This document shows, piece by piece, positions 15,346 to 23,155 of a DNA stretch of 36,093 nt. A program made the translations under genes and the position numbers. The DNA comes from an uncultured Bacillota bacterium (GTDB taxonomy: Bacteria; Bacillota_I; Bacilli_A; RF39; UBA660). Where the stretch lies: assembly GCA_946407495.1 (NCBI GenBank), contig CAMJOB010000010.1, positions 1 to 36,093 of the forward strand, written 5' to 3'. The notes under the pieces are model-generated. The model made no database searches. It worked only from the letters and a program-made list of their open reading frames with translations, and was not told the origin of the DNA. Positions within the stretch are counted from its first letter, which is position 1. Every line of letters starts with the position of its first letter.

Positions 15346-16440
15346 TTATTTAACTTGATTTCCGCATTTAGTACAGAAATTAGCATCTGCTGGAAGACCT
15401 TGTCCACACTTAGGACAATATGCAGCAGCCCCACCTTGAGGTGCAGCAGGTTGTTGATTGTTGTTAAATGCATTAGCAACAGCACCACCCATTAATCCAC
15501 CAGAAGCCATATTCATCATACCAACTCCCATGAATCCTGTAGCAGCTCCACCTTCATTGTTTGCAGCATCAACAACAGCATCTCCGAAAGAACCAACAAG
15601 TTTACCTTGTTGCATACGAGTGTTAGCACCAAGTTCATAATTGTCGATTTTCTTATTGCTTTCGTCATCTAATGTTACTGATTCAACAACGAATCCAACG
15701 ATACTTAAACCACGAGCTTTGATTTGTTCATCAAAAGTCTTTTCATCCATGATTTTTTTGATTTCATCTGTACTGCTTGGTAATTCAAGTACAGGTACTT
15801 TATGAGCAGAATTTCCTAATTCGTTTAATACGTTTTGGAAAGTTCCAATTACTTCACTTCTCATTTGTTCAGTAATACCTTCTTTAGTGTATTCTTCAGC
15901 AGTACCAGCAATCTTACTCATGAAAGTTGCAGGATCACTAACTTTGAAAGTATATTTACCAAAACATTTAACTTCCACACGTAGAGGTGAAATATCACCA
16001 GTCATTTGATTTGGAATTGGATGTGACCAATCTTGGAATGGAATTGGTGCAGGTGTTCCAAATTTATTATCCATAATCTCTTTAGCGTTAATGTAGAATA
16101 CAGCTTGTTCTTTACTTGTTCCACCATTATAAGTAAAACGAGTCCACATTTCTTTGAATACATCACCAAATTGTCCAGCAAAGAAAGTTGGAGAAGATGA
16201 TTCTTCAAAAGTATAAATTCCTTCTTCAGCAGTAGCATCTAAGATTTTACCACTTTGGAAGATTACAGCGATTTGACCAGGAGATACTTGAATAGCACTA
16301 TCCTTAGAAATAATTCCATTAGGAGTAGTAACTTTCTTCATTAAGATATCATTTCCTAAATCATCACATTTGATATACTCTTTCCATTGATCATGAAGAG
16401 TACTACCTACTGCAGTAGCTGCGGCTTTAATTAATCCCAT
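15346..16440 (-). CDS. ydjI: SPFH-domain protein with C-terminal zinc ribbon (YdjI type)
   Basis: 364 residues. An SPFH/band-7-like domain spans roughly 25-265 (AIQVSPGQIAVIFQSGKILD, then VKCFGKYTFKVSDPATFMSK and a helical region); a Gly/Ala/Asn-rich linker follows, and two CxxC pairs (CPKCGQGL, CTKCGNQ) form a zinc ribbon at ~341-361. This matches B. subtilis YdjI, which with YdjG and YdjH recruits PspA to the membrane. Here it follows ydjG and ydjH homologues in the same order but no pspA is adjacent. GAGGT lies 5 nt before the ATG. Membrane stress function is by homology. Confidence 0.82.
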   Translation of the reverse strand: MGLIKAAATAVGSTLHDQWKEYIKCDDLGNDILMKKVTTPNGIISKDSAIQVSPGQIAVIFQSGKILDATAEEGIYTFEESSSPTFFAGQFGDVFKEMWTRFTYNGGTSKEQAVFYINAKEIMDNKFGTPAPIPFQDWSHPIPNQMTGDISPLRVEVKCFGKYTFKVSDPATFMSKIAGTAEEYTKEGITEQMRSEVIGTFQNVLNELGNSAHKVPVLELPSSTDEIKKIMDEKTFDEQIKARGLSIVGFVVESVTLDDESNKKIDNYELGANTRMQQGKLVGSFGDAVVDAANNEGGAATGFMGVGMMNMASGGLMGGAVANAFNNNQQPAAPQGGAAAYCPKCGQGLPADANFCTKCGNQVK

Positions 16441-16454
16441 AATATACCTCTTTT

Positions 16455-17363
16455 CTAATTATTTATTTGTCCTTCCCCACTAGGATTTACTGGATTCTCA
16501 CCAGTAGATGGAGAATTCGTTCCACTACCCTGAGGGGTAGAAGACTTCTTTTTTCTAGGAGCTCTTGCAACTTGAGTTCCCACTGAAACCTCATTTACTC
16601 TTTTTATGCTTACTGTATCTTTTACCAAGAAACTTCTTACGAATCTAGGTTTATATACAGTTCTATTCATATTAACCAAAATTAACATAGTAATAGCAGT
16701 TCCTATTATAGCAAATAATCCCATTGCAATCAATGTTCCATTATCTTTTACTACTGTACCATCTTCATTAATAACATAACTATCATCTTCAGTAGAATCA
16801 ATTTTGGAATATGACAATGCAGATTTTATAAGTGAACTACAACTTCCATAGTAGTCTCCATTCGCAACATATTGGAATGCATTATCTAACATTGTATTAT
16901 AACGCTTATCAGAATATGTACGAATAGCCTTACCTGTAGCAGTTAAATATATTTGTTGTAAATCCATATCGATTACATACAAAATACCATCACGAGACTT
17001 ACCTACACCGAAATTATTATAATCATAAAAATCTTCTGCATAAGTTTGTACATTATGTTTATTATTATATTTAACTGTAACAATAGCTATATCCATATTA
17101 GTTTGATTAATATAATTAACTATTTCTTCATATAACTTTTGTTCTTCAGTTGTTGTTAAGATTTCACCAAAGTCATAAATCTTTTCTTTAGCATCAACTG
17201 CTGGTGTCATCATAATATTACTTAAATTCTCATTTGTAGCCTCTATACCTTTAGGTAATAATAAGTCTTCTTCTGTTCTCTCAAATGTCTTCGTACTAGC
17301 ATTAACATTAGTAATAGAGAATACTGATAAAAGCATAACTAAATATATTAATATCTTCTTCAT
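16455..17363 (-). CDS. ydjH: TPM-domain membrane protein (YdjH type)
   Basis: 302 residues from the ATG at 17363; AGGTGAT lies 4 nt upstream and contains the TGA stop of ydjG, so the two are coupled. A signal peptide or membrane helix (~2-22) leads to a TPM domain (~55-190) outside the cell: FGEILTTTEEQKLYEEIVNY, DIAIVTVKYNN and FGVGKSRDGILYVIDMDLQQ. A transmembrane helix at ~210-232 precedes a basic, Pro/Ser/Gly-rich cytoplasmic tail. B. subtilis YdjH has the same layout. TPM domains occur in envelope-stress and photosystem-repair proteins; the biochemical activity here is uncertain. Confidence 0.8.
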   Translation of the reverse strand: MKKILIYLVMLLSVFSITNVNASTKTFERTEEDLLLPKGIEATNENLSNIMMTPAVDAKEKIYDFGEILTTTEEQKLYEEIVNYINQTNMDIAIVTVKYNNKHNVQTYAEDFYDYNNFGVGKSRDGILYVIDMDLQQIYLTATGKAIRTYSDKRYNTMLDNAFQYVANGDYYGSCSSLIKSALSYSKIDSTEDDSYVINEDGTVVKDNGTLIAMGLFAIIGTAITMLILVNMNRTVYKPRFVRSFLVKDTVSIKRVNEVSVGTQVARAPRKKKSSTPQGSGTNSPSTGENPVNPSGEGQINN

Positions 17364-17368
17364 ATCTA

Positions 17369-18601
17369 TCACCTACCTAATATAGAGAACAAATAAGCAA
17401 TACCTACAAGTAGAATAAATACTACTATTCCACCTATAATGCTTTCTATTAATCCTACTGGTAGTTCTCCAATTACCTTTCCAGTTTGTCCATTCATTGC
17501 TATTAAATACTCTTTATCTTTGTATTTTACTGGAACCATATATACTGGTAGTAAAATAGAATTTGTAGCTTTCTTAGATAAATACAAATGATTTTCATTT
17601 AAATCAACTTTTTGATGACCTGTTTCTTTTTTAGATTCCTCAACACATTGTTGCATTGTTTTCTCATTCGCAACTACATAAGCTGCTTCTTCATCTTTTT
17701 CGCTCATCTCTGCCATAAATCCATTTAAATAACCATGATTGAAATCAACTAACTCTTCAAAATCATATGGCTCTAAATCATTCATTGCTTCAACTTTAAA
17801 ATGATTAGAAGCATTAACTAACACTTTAGAAAAATCTAAATGTGAGAATATATTAGTATCAAATTTACTAGTTTTAATATATCTATAATCATTATCAGCC
17901 CAACGTTCCACATCAGCACAATGGAATGAAATATTTCCATCACATGTTACATCAAATGCCCAAAATGGAACATATACTCCAATTATCTTATTTGGATCAA
18001 CAATCTTACGGAACTCTTTAGGAGTTAATGGCTTGTATTTAATAAATTCCTTAAATGCATTAACTGCATCTCTTCTAGTTTTCTTAAATGGAATAATCAA
18101 TGTAGGAGCTTTTTCTTCTCCAACAGAAGATCTATCTAATACTCCATTACCACAATATACACAAAATGGTACTGCAGTAGTATTATCTGTATACATTGTT
18201 GTACCACAACTCTTACATGTATATTGAATTAAACCATTAAGATCAGTTTCTTTTGGTAATTTTTGTGTAAATATAGCCGGTGTTTTCTTAACAACCGGAG
18301 CACTAGGAACAGGATTATTATTCTGTTCCACATTTGTATTTTGTACTTCTTGATTCATAACAGGAGCTTCAGTATTCGTATTTACTTGACCATTATTAAT
18401 TGGTGGAAATGGATTGCTATTAGGTTGTTGTCCCATTCCATTATTAGACACAACGTTAGCTACATCATTTGCACTAACAGTTGAAACATTATTATTTAAT
18501 TGATCTTGAGTAAACTTAGAACCACAATTACTACAATCCCAAGATTGAGTCATTGGATTGAATTCAACCTTACCAGAACAAGAAGGACATTTATAGTCCA
18601 T
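17369..18601 (-). CDS. ydjG: zinc-ribbon membrane protein (YdjG type)
   Basis: 410 residues. Two zinc ribbons: residues ~4-24 (CPSCSGKVEF, CSNCGSKF) and ~130-150 (CKSCGTTM, CVYCG), separated by an Asn/Pro/Gln-rich linker. A mixed alpha-beta region follows (FKKTRRDAVNAFKEF, VYVPFWAFDVTCDG), with one transmembrane helix near the C-terminus (~385-405). This fits TFIIB-type zinc-ribbon proteins such as B. subtilis YdjG. I prefer the ATG at 18601 (protein starts MDYKCPSC); an in-frame GTG at 18610 is possible. It is the first gene of the ydjG-ydjH-ydjI unit. The role by homology is a membrane platform for stress proteins; no pspA is visible nearby. Confidence 0.78.
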   Translation of the reverse strand: MDYKCPSCSGKVEFNPMTQSWDCSNCGSKFTQDQLNNNVSTVSANDVANVVSNNGMGQQPNSNPFPPINNGQVNTNTEAPVMNQEVQNTNVEQNNNPVPSAPVVKKTPAIFTQKLPKETDLNGLIQYTCKSCGTTMYTDNTTAVPFCVYCGNGVLDRSSVGEEKAPTLIIPFKKTRRDAVNAFKEFIKYKPLTPKEFRKIVDPNKIIGVYVPFWAFDVTCDGNISFHCADVERWADNDYRYIKTSKFDTNIFSHLDFSKVLVNASNHFKVEAMNDLEPYDFEELVDFNHGYLNGFMAEMSEKDEEAAYVVANEKTMQQCVEESKKETGHQKVDLNENHLYLSKKATNSILLPVYMVPVKYKDKEYLIAMNGQTGKVIGELPVGLIESIIGGIVVFILLVGIAYLFSILGR

Positions 18602-18671
18602 AGTATCCACGAATCATACCACTTCCCATCTTTTTATAATTCATAATAATTATAACATACAAAAACAAAAG

Positions 18672-18697
18672 AAAAAAGTAAGAAATTATTCTTACTT
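18672..18697 (-). terminator. intrinsic terminator overlapping the stop codon
   Basis: AAGTAAGAA/TTCTTACTT (9 bp, 4-nt loop) followed by U-rich sequence. The stem begins in the stop codon of the 18696-19325 gene. Confidence 0.82.
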
Positions 18698-19325
18698 ATG
18701 CTAAATTCTCATCTAAAGAAAGTACTTCTATAACACTAGGTTCTGCTATAGTATTTGCTACTACAACAGGAGCATCTTGTACCTCTTGTACAACATCTTG
18801 CACATCAGTTTCTATAGTTTTGTACTTCTCTATACGAGCTAAACAATTACGATTCTGTTTAACTCTATATAATTTATAATTATCATCTTCTGTTTCAAAC
18901 ATAAGATACTTGTCTTTTTTAATACGTGTTCCACTATTAGATACTTTGATTGGATCTTCCATATCTTTATATTTATCTATACGAGCAGCTCCACCCATTT
19001 TAGAAATTTTAGATATTTTCTTATCTTCTATAGGCGCAACTATAGTTTCATTAAAGAATTTAGATGTCTTATTCCATAACTCCCCAAACATTGGAAGTGG
19101 TTTCTTCTCATCTGTTTTTAAAATATTATCCATCCAACTAGTTTCTTCATCAGTTGTAAAATCGAAGTCATCAAAATAATCTTCCTCTTCATCTACCTTT
19201 ATTGGAGGATAGAAACGATATTCTCCGTCAACAATCTTAAAATTCCAATTAGCATACTTCTTACTGCTATGGATTTTGGCAACACGATTAATATCTCTTG
19301 TACATACATAATCTACTCTAATCAT
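18696..19325 (-). CDS. hypothetical protein with a short internal repeat
   Basis: 209 residues, family not recognised. The N-terminus (MIRVDYVCTRDINRVAKIHS) leads to an acidic stretch (DEEEDYFDDFDF, ~45-56), then two similar segments, ARIDKYKDMEDP (~114-125) and ARIEKYKTIETD (~163-174), and an acidic/hydrophobic tail. No membrane segment. GGAGG lies 6 nt before the ATG, an extended -10 lies upstream, and a terminator follows: a monocistronic unit between serS and the ydjG unit. The function cannot be inferred. Confidence 0.72.
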   Translation of the reverse strand: MIRVDYVCTRDINRVAKIHSSKKYANWNFKIVDGEYRFYPPIKVDEEEDYFDDFDFTTDEETSWMDNILKTDEKKPLPMFGELWNKTSKFFNETIVAPIEDKKISKISKMGGAARIDKYKDMEDPIKVSNSGTRIKKDKYLMFETEDDNYKLYRVKQNRNCLARIEKYKTIETDVQDVVQEVQDAPVVVANTIAEPSVIEVLSLDENLA

Positions 19326-19345
19326 AGGCTACCTCCAATAATAAA

Positions 19346-19354
19346 ATTATACCA
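19346..19354 (-). promoter_or_regulatory. extended -10 promoter (TGGTATAAT)
   Basis: TGGTATAAT on the minus strand begins 1 nt beyond the U-run of the serS terminator and lies about 20 nt before the ATG at 19325. Confidence 0.6.
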
Positions 19355-19355
19355 C

Positions 19356-19383
19356 AAAAAAGCATGTATTTCTACATGCTTTT
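19356..19383 (-). terminator. intrinsic terminator of the dipeptidase-serS operon
   Basis: AAAAGCATGTA/TACATGCTTTT (11 bp, 4-nt loop) followed by a short U-run. Confidence 0.82.
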
Positions 19384-19386
19384 ATA

Positions 19387-20673
19387 TTATTTAACTGGTT
19401 CGATTTTAGTCTTACCACCCATATATGGTTGTAATACTTTTGGAATTAATACACTACCATCTTCTTGATAGTTATTTTCAAGTAATGCGATTAATCCACG
19501 AGGAGTAGCAACTACAGTATTATTTAATGTATGTAAATAGTAAGTTCCTTTTTCTCCCTTAGCACGGATACCTAAACGTCTAGCTTGAGCATCTCCTAAT
19601 GTAGAACAGCTTCCTACTTCGAAGAATTTTTGTTGACGTGGACTCCAAGCTTCAACATCACAAGATTTAACTTTTAAATCAGCTAAGTCTCCACTACAGC
19701 ACTCTAATTGACGAACTGGAATATCCCAACTTCTAAATAGATCTACTGTTAATTTCCACATCTTTTCATACCATTCCATAGATTCTTCTGGTTCACAGAT
19801 AACAATCATTTCTTGTTTTTCAAATTGGTGAACACGATATAGACCTCTTTCTTCTAGACCATGAGATCCACCTTCCTTACGGAAGCATGGAGAATAACTT
19901 GTCATATGTACTGGTAATTCAGCTTTATCAATAATTTGTCCTTTGAATTTACCAATCATACTATGTTCAGAAGTTCCGATTAAGTATAAATCTTCTCCTT
20001 CAATCTTATACATCATAGCTTCCATTTCAGGGAAACTCATAACTCCGGTAACAACATCACTATGAATCATAAATGGTGGAATTGCATATGTAAATCCTGC
20101 TTCAATCATATAATCTCTTGCACATGCAAGCATAGCTTCATGAAGTCTAGCAATATCACCAATTAAGTAATAGAATCCTTCACCACTAGTTCTACCAGCA
20201 GCATCTTTATCCATACCATTAAAACGAGCAATAATATCTGCATGATGTGGAATTTCATAAGCTGGAACTTTAGCTTCTCCAAATCTTTGAACTTCTACAT
20301 TCTTAGTATCATCTTCTCCAATAGGTACAGTATCATCAATAATTTGAGGAATAACCATCATAATTTCTTTAATACGTTCATTAAGTTTAACTTGTTCTTC
20401 CTCTAATTCTTTAATTTCATCACCCATAGTAGCGATTTCTTTCTTAATAGCCTCAGCTTCATCTTTCTTACCTTGACCCATTAATTTACCAATTTCGCCA
20501 CTCTTTTTATTTTTATCAGCTTTCATGTTATCAGCTTTAACTTGTACTTCACGTACTTTAGCATCTAACTCTTTAACCTCATCTACTAAAGGTAATTTTT
20601 CATCTTGAAATTTCTTTTTAATATTTTCTTTTACTAAATCTGTATTTTCTCTTATTAATTTAATATCGATCAT
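19387..20673 (-). CDS. serS: seryl-tRNA synthetase
   Basis: 428 residues from the ATG at 20673, which has GAGGTG 9 nt upstream; it begins 1 nt after the stop of the dipeptidase gene. The N-terminal ~105 residues are the antiparallel coiled coil that holds the tRNA(Ser) variable arm. The class II core shows motif 2 (FRKEGGSHGLEERGL, ~273-287) and motif 3 (TPRGLIALLENN, ~393-404). The core reads differently from the Bacillus-type enzyme: TSEHSM in place of TAEVPL, AWSPRQQKFFEVGSCS, and HTLNNTVVATPR in place of a GSGLAVGR-type segment, which by recollection is nearer to archaeal SerRS. Expression is controlled by the T-box upstream of the operon. Confidence 0.95.
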   Translation of the reverse strand: MIDIKLIRENTDLVKENIKKKFQDEKLPLVDEVKELDAKVREVQVKADNMKADKNKKSGEIGKLMGQGKKDEAEAIKKEIATMGDEIKELEEEQVKLNERIKEIMMVIPQIIDDTVPIGEDDTKNVEVQRFGEAKVPAYEIPHHADIIARFNGMDKDAAGRTSGEGFYYLIGDIARLHEAMLACARDYMIEAGFTYAIPPFMIHSDVVTGVMSFPEMEAMMYKIEGEDLYLIGTSEHSMIGKFKGQIIDKAELPVHMTSYSPCFRKEGGSHGLEERGLYRVHQFEKQEMIVICEPEESMEWYEKMWKLTVDLFRSWDIPVRQLECCSGDLADLKVKSCDVEAWSPRQQKFFEVGSCSTLGDAQARRLGIRAKGEKGTYYLHTLNNTVVATPRGLIALLENNYQEDGSVLIPKVLQPYMGGKTKIEPVK

Positions 20674-20674
20674 A

Positions 20675-21652
20675 TTATTTAACACCTCTTCCTTTATTTT
20701 TATTTATTTTAATACGATTCCATATTTTATTTTTAACATTTTCATAAATTATATTAGAAGCATTATTACTTCCAAACGATTTTTCTAAATCAGAATATAA
20801 TTCCGTACCAATCGATGCGTATGGATATATAGATGTTGAATAGTATTGTGGATCATACCATCCACAAAACTCCATATCATCAGTAGAAGTAATAATTGAA
20901 TCAAACCCAACTATATCTTTTAAATAGTTAATATGTTCAAGATACATTTTACGAGTATCTACTTCATCATTCCACATCGATGGATCAACTATAAAATTTT
21001 TATGTGAGAATACTCCAACTAATGCACCTATACTCTTAATACGTTCCAATTGTTCGTCTTTTAAATTACGATCTCTATCACATAGATTACGAACATTAGA
21101 ATGCGATGCATAAGTAACTACTTCGTATCCTTCATTTTGTTTTTCTTCAATTAAATCACATAAGTCATAAAACGTTTTCTCATTCGCATGACTTAAGTCA
21201 ATTCCAAGACCTAATTCTATCGCCTTCGAGACAAATGATCTTCCTTCAAGAGTAAGTCCTTTGGAACTTCGATTTCCCGATCCATATTTATTCTCTGTAT
21301 TCCAACAAAGAATAATTGAATCTAATCCAGCCTCCGATAGAGCTTCTAGCTCATCAGTTCCTGATATATAGTCACAACCTTCAATACTATAGATTATTTC
21401 AGTATCAGGTAAGAAACTATCTAAAACCTCTTTAGCTTTAGTAAACATTTCAAGTACCGATACATCATCCCTATAATATCCAGGAGTAACTTCTCTATCC
21501 ATTTCATCACGATCCATAAAATATAGATTAGCAATTACGCCCCTAACATTAGAATCATGAAAATAATGAGAAATCTTCTCTAAATAAGAATAATCATTTG
21601 TTAAATACGCCTTATAAGCAATAGTTAGTAAATCAAAATGCGTATCAAACAT
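20675..21652 (-). CDS. membrane dipeptidase-like metallopeptidase (M19 family)
   Basis: 325 residues from the ATG at 21652, preceded at 5 nt by GGAGGG; the open frame further upstream runs through the T-box terminator and is not coding. M19 zinc-ligand motifs are all visible: FDTHFDLL (HxD, ~2-9), IEGCDYI (bridging Glu), IDLSHANE, SHSNVRN and STDDMEF. The family hydrolyses dipeptides, including D-amino-acid-containing ones, so it may recycle peptide or wall fragments. No membrane anchor is seen despite the family name. It is the first gene of the T-box-controlled unit with serS, so it may supply serine or is simply co-expressed. Confidence 0.88.
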   Translation of the reverse strand: MFDTHFDLLTIAYKAYLTNDYSYLEKISHYFHDSNVRGVIANLYFMDRDEMDREVTPGYYRDDVSVLEMFTKAKEVLDSFLPDTEIIYSIEGCDYISGTDELEALSEAGLDSIILCWNTENKYGSGNRSSKGLTLEGRSFVSKAIELGLGIDLSHANEKTFYDLCDLIEEKQNEGYEVVTYASHSNVRNLCDRDRNLKDEQLERIKSIGALVGVFSHKNFIVDPSMWNDEVDTRKMYLEHINYLKDIVGFDSIITSTDDMEFCGWYDPQYYSTSIYPYASIGTELYSDLEKSFGSNNASNIIYENVKNKIWNRIKINKNKGRGVK

Positions 21653-21670
21653 AATAACCCTCCTTATAAC

Positions 21671-21720
21671 AAAAAAAAGGATGATACCAAGGAGTGCATA
21701 AAGCACGGTACCATCCTTTT
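21671..21720 (-). terminator. T-box regulatory terminator
   Basis: AAAAGGATGGTACC pairs with GGTATCATCCTTTT (one G-U) around a loop with its own small GTGC/GCAC stem, followed by U8. The ascending arm contains the T-box sequence used by the competing antiterminator. Confidence 0.88.
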
Positions 21721-21879
21721 TATTCTCTTAATTACGATAACGGCATTACCCGGGGTCTATTAAACCCATCTATAGAGTAGACAAATAAGATATTTATATC
21801 GTTTCCACCAACCACGATTTCTCTATAATAAATAATACTTATTATTAGTTCTAATAATCGACGTATGAGACTATTCTAT
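21671..21879 (-). promoter_or_regulatory. T-box leader (tRNA-sensing riboswitch) with terminator
   Basis: Read on the minus strand: the stem I base ATAGAATAG (21871-21879) pairs with CTACTCTAT; the distal stem I element AGAGAAATCGTGGTTGGTGG (within 21798-21824) is canonical; the antiterminator bulge sequence GATGGTACCGTG (21704-21715) contains UGGU for the uncharged tRNA 3' end; a 14-bp terminator stem (21675-21688 with 21707-21720) ends in U8. A likely specifier is UCU (Ser) at 21779-21781 followed by A, matching the downstream serS. UAC (Tyr) one frame over cannot be excluded, and UGGU would pair better with an A73 than a G73 tRNA. The leader fills most of the 252-nt gap. Confidence 0.88.
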
Positions 21880-21904
21880 TACAAAATAAGGAAAAACGCA
21901 AGTT

Positions 21905-22768
21905 TTATTCACAAGTAATAGATGTTGTCTCTATAGAAGGTTCTTCCATTTTTTGTACAGAATCAACTGTTAATTCTTTATAATTAACTTCCTTTATACC
22001 ATATTTTCCATCATACATAGTAACGATATACTCATAATGATCTCCGACATTAATTATTTGAATACTACCTGAATAATGATCAAATGTAAATAATGAATTA
22101 TGTACTTTAAAGAAATCAGATGAATCACTAAAGTTAAAATACATCTTTCCTTCAAGTATTCCATACTTACATTTATCAGGATTATAATCCTTTTCAATAG
22201 TTTCTATAATTGTATCTACTTGTTTTAAATAATGTTTCTTAGCAAATGTTTCATAAAAACCAATGATTGTTTTATAATTAATTGCTGCTACAACTAAAGC
22301 AATAACTATTAATAAAGTAAAGAATCTTTTAAAACCAGTATAAACTTTTTCTTGTTTAGATACCCCATGGTCATCTAAGGTATACATTTTTTTATTCATC
22401 TTATCAAACATCTTTTTACGACGTTCTTCTCTATTATGAATTTTTTGTCCACGAGTAAAGAATTTCTTAACAGACTGATTTTGTGCATTATTAAAATCCA
22501 TTGCACCACAATGCATACAATAACGAGAACCATATACTATAGGTTGTCCACAATTAGGACAAGGTATTCTTCTAGTCTCTTGACTTTGAATATATGCAAT
22601 AGCTCCAGTTTGATTAGGATCTTGTGAAACATTAACATTAGGATTTTGCACATTATTATTTTGAACAGTATTAACAACATTATATGCTGGATTAGTTAAT
22701 TGTGTATCTCCGGTATTTGGATTATTTTGTTGTGGTTCTTCTACATTGAAATCATCAAATTGATCCAT
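21905..22768 (-). CDS. zinc-ribbon, single-pass membrane protein
   Basis: 287 residues from the ATG at 22768, with AGGAGG 6 nt upstream. An Asn/Gln-rich N-terminus (~1-65), a zinc ribbon (CPNCGQPI, CMHCGAM; ~70-91), a basic stretch (NREERRKKMFDKMNKKM, ~111-130), a transmembrane helix (~150-170) and an extracytoplasmic domain of ~110 residues with two Cys. This order (zinc ribbon, basic or acidic linker, membrane helix, small outer domain) recurs at 29216-30586 and 30598-31158. No known family recognised. It lies between the T-box unit and spoVS. Confidence 0.78.
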   Translation of the reverse strand: MDQFDDFNVEEPQQNNPNTGDTQLTNPAYNVVNTVQNNNVQNPNVNVSQDPNQTGAIAYIQSQETRRIPCPNCGQPIVYGSRYCMHCGAMDFNNAQNQSVKKFFTRGQKIHNREERRKKMFDKMNKKMYTLDDHGVSKQEKVYTGFKRFFTLLIVIALVVAAINYKTIIGFYETFAKKHYLKQVDTIIETIEKDYNPDKCKYGILEGKMYFNFSDSSDFFKVHNSLFTFDHYSGSIQIINVGDHYEYIVTMYDGKYGIKEVNYKELTVDSVQKMEEPSIETTSITCE

Positions 22769-22826
22769 AAAAATACCTCCTATCATTAACTATATTGTAC
22801 ACTAATATAAAAAAATAAACAACAAA

Positions 22827-22848
22827 GAAAAAAAGCCTATTTGGCTTC
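22827..22848 (-). terminator. intrinsic terminator whose ascending arm is coding
   Basis: AAGCC/GGCTT stem followed by TTTTTTCTTTG on the minus strand. The arm is formed by the last spoVS codons (Glu-Ala) and the TAG stop starts in the loop. Confidence 0.65.
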
Positions 22849-23106
22849 TATAATCAGTTTAATTGCAGTACGTTCCTCTCCTTCGATAGAAATATCAGAA
22901 AAAGCTGGAATACAAACTAAGTTTTTACCAGATGGAGCAACAAAACCTCTTGCTATTGCTACTGCTTTAATCGCTTGATTTAGTGCACCAGCACCTACTG
23001 CTTGTATTTCACAAGTTCCTTTTTCACGAAAAACATTAGCTAATGCTCCTGCAACACTATTTGGATTTGATTTACTACTTACTTTTAAAATTTCTATAAT
23101 GATCAT
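22837..23106 (-). CDS. spoVS: stage V sporulation protein S
   Basis: About 86-89 residues; Bacillus SpoVS has 86. The protein matches SpoVS nearly throughout: ILKVSSKSNPNSVAGALANV, EIQAVGAGALNQAIKAVAIA and RGFVAPSGKNLVCIPAFSD, then ISIEGEERTAIKLI. SpoVS is a small Alba-like nucleic-acid-binding-type protein that in Bacillus helps septum formation and later coat-stage development. The start is unclear: the ATG at 23106 has AAAGG immediately adjacent (no spacing), whereas the Bacillus start aligns with ATA at codon 4, and ATT at codon 3 would have ideal spacing. A sigma-E-like promoter candidate overlaps the VanW terminator upstream. Confidence 0.95.
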   Translation of the reverse strand: MIIIEILKVSSKSNPNSVAGALANVFREKGTCEIQAVGAGALNQAIKAVAIARGFVAPSGKNLVCIPAFSDISIEGEERTAIKLIIEAK

Positions 23107-23117
23107 CCTTTCACTAT

Positions 23118-23146
23118 AGAATATGAAAAAAGATTAGAAAATATTC
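23118..23146 (-). promoter_or_regulatory. candidate sigma-E-like promoter of spoVS
   Basis: GAATATT (23140-23146) and CATATTCT (23118-23125) on the minus strand, spacer 14 nt: 7 of 7 and 6 of 8 matches to the Bacillus sigma-E consensus. The -35 lies inside the terminator hairpin of the VanW gene. B. subtilis spoVS is known to use sigma-H, so this is tentative. Confidence 0.35.
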
Positions 23147-23155
23147 TAATCTTTT
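23128..23155 (-). terminator. intrinsic terminator whose ascending arm is coding
   Basis: AAAAGATTAGAA/TTCTAATCTTTT (12 bp, 4-nt loop) followed by a U-run. The ascending arm contains the last codons (Lys-Asp) and the TAG stop of the VanW-family gene. Confidence 0.82.

Noticed and set aside
21653-21706. Longer N-terminus for the M19 dipeptidase with a hydrophobic, signal-like sequence
   Set aside because: These codons lie in the T-box terminator, and GGAGGG sits 5 nt before the ATG at 21652, so the hydrophobic stretch is a translation of the U-run and hairpin.
21858-21886. TAGAAT -10 with TTGCGT -35 as the T-box promoter
   Set aside because: The resulting transcript would start inside the T-box and lose the 5' arm of stem I, so the true promoter is probably further upstream.
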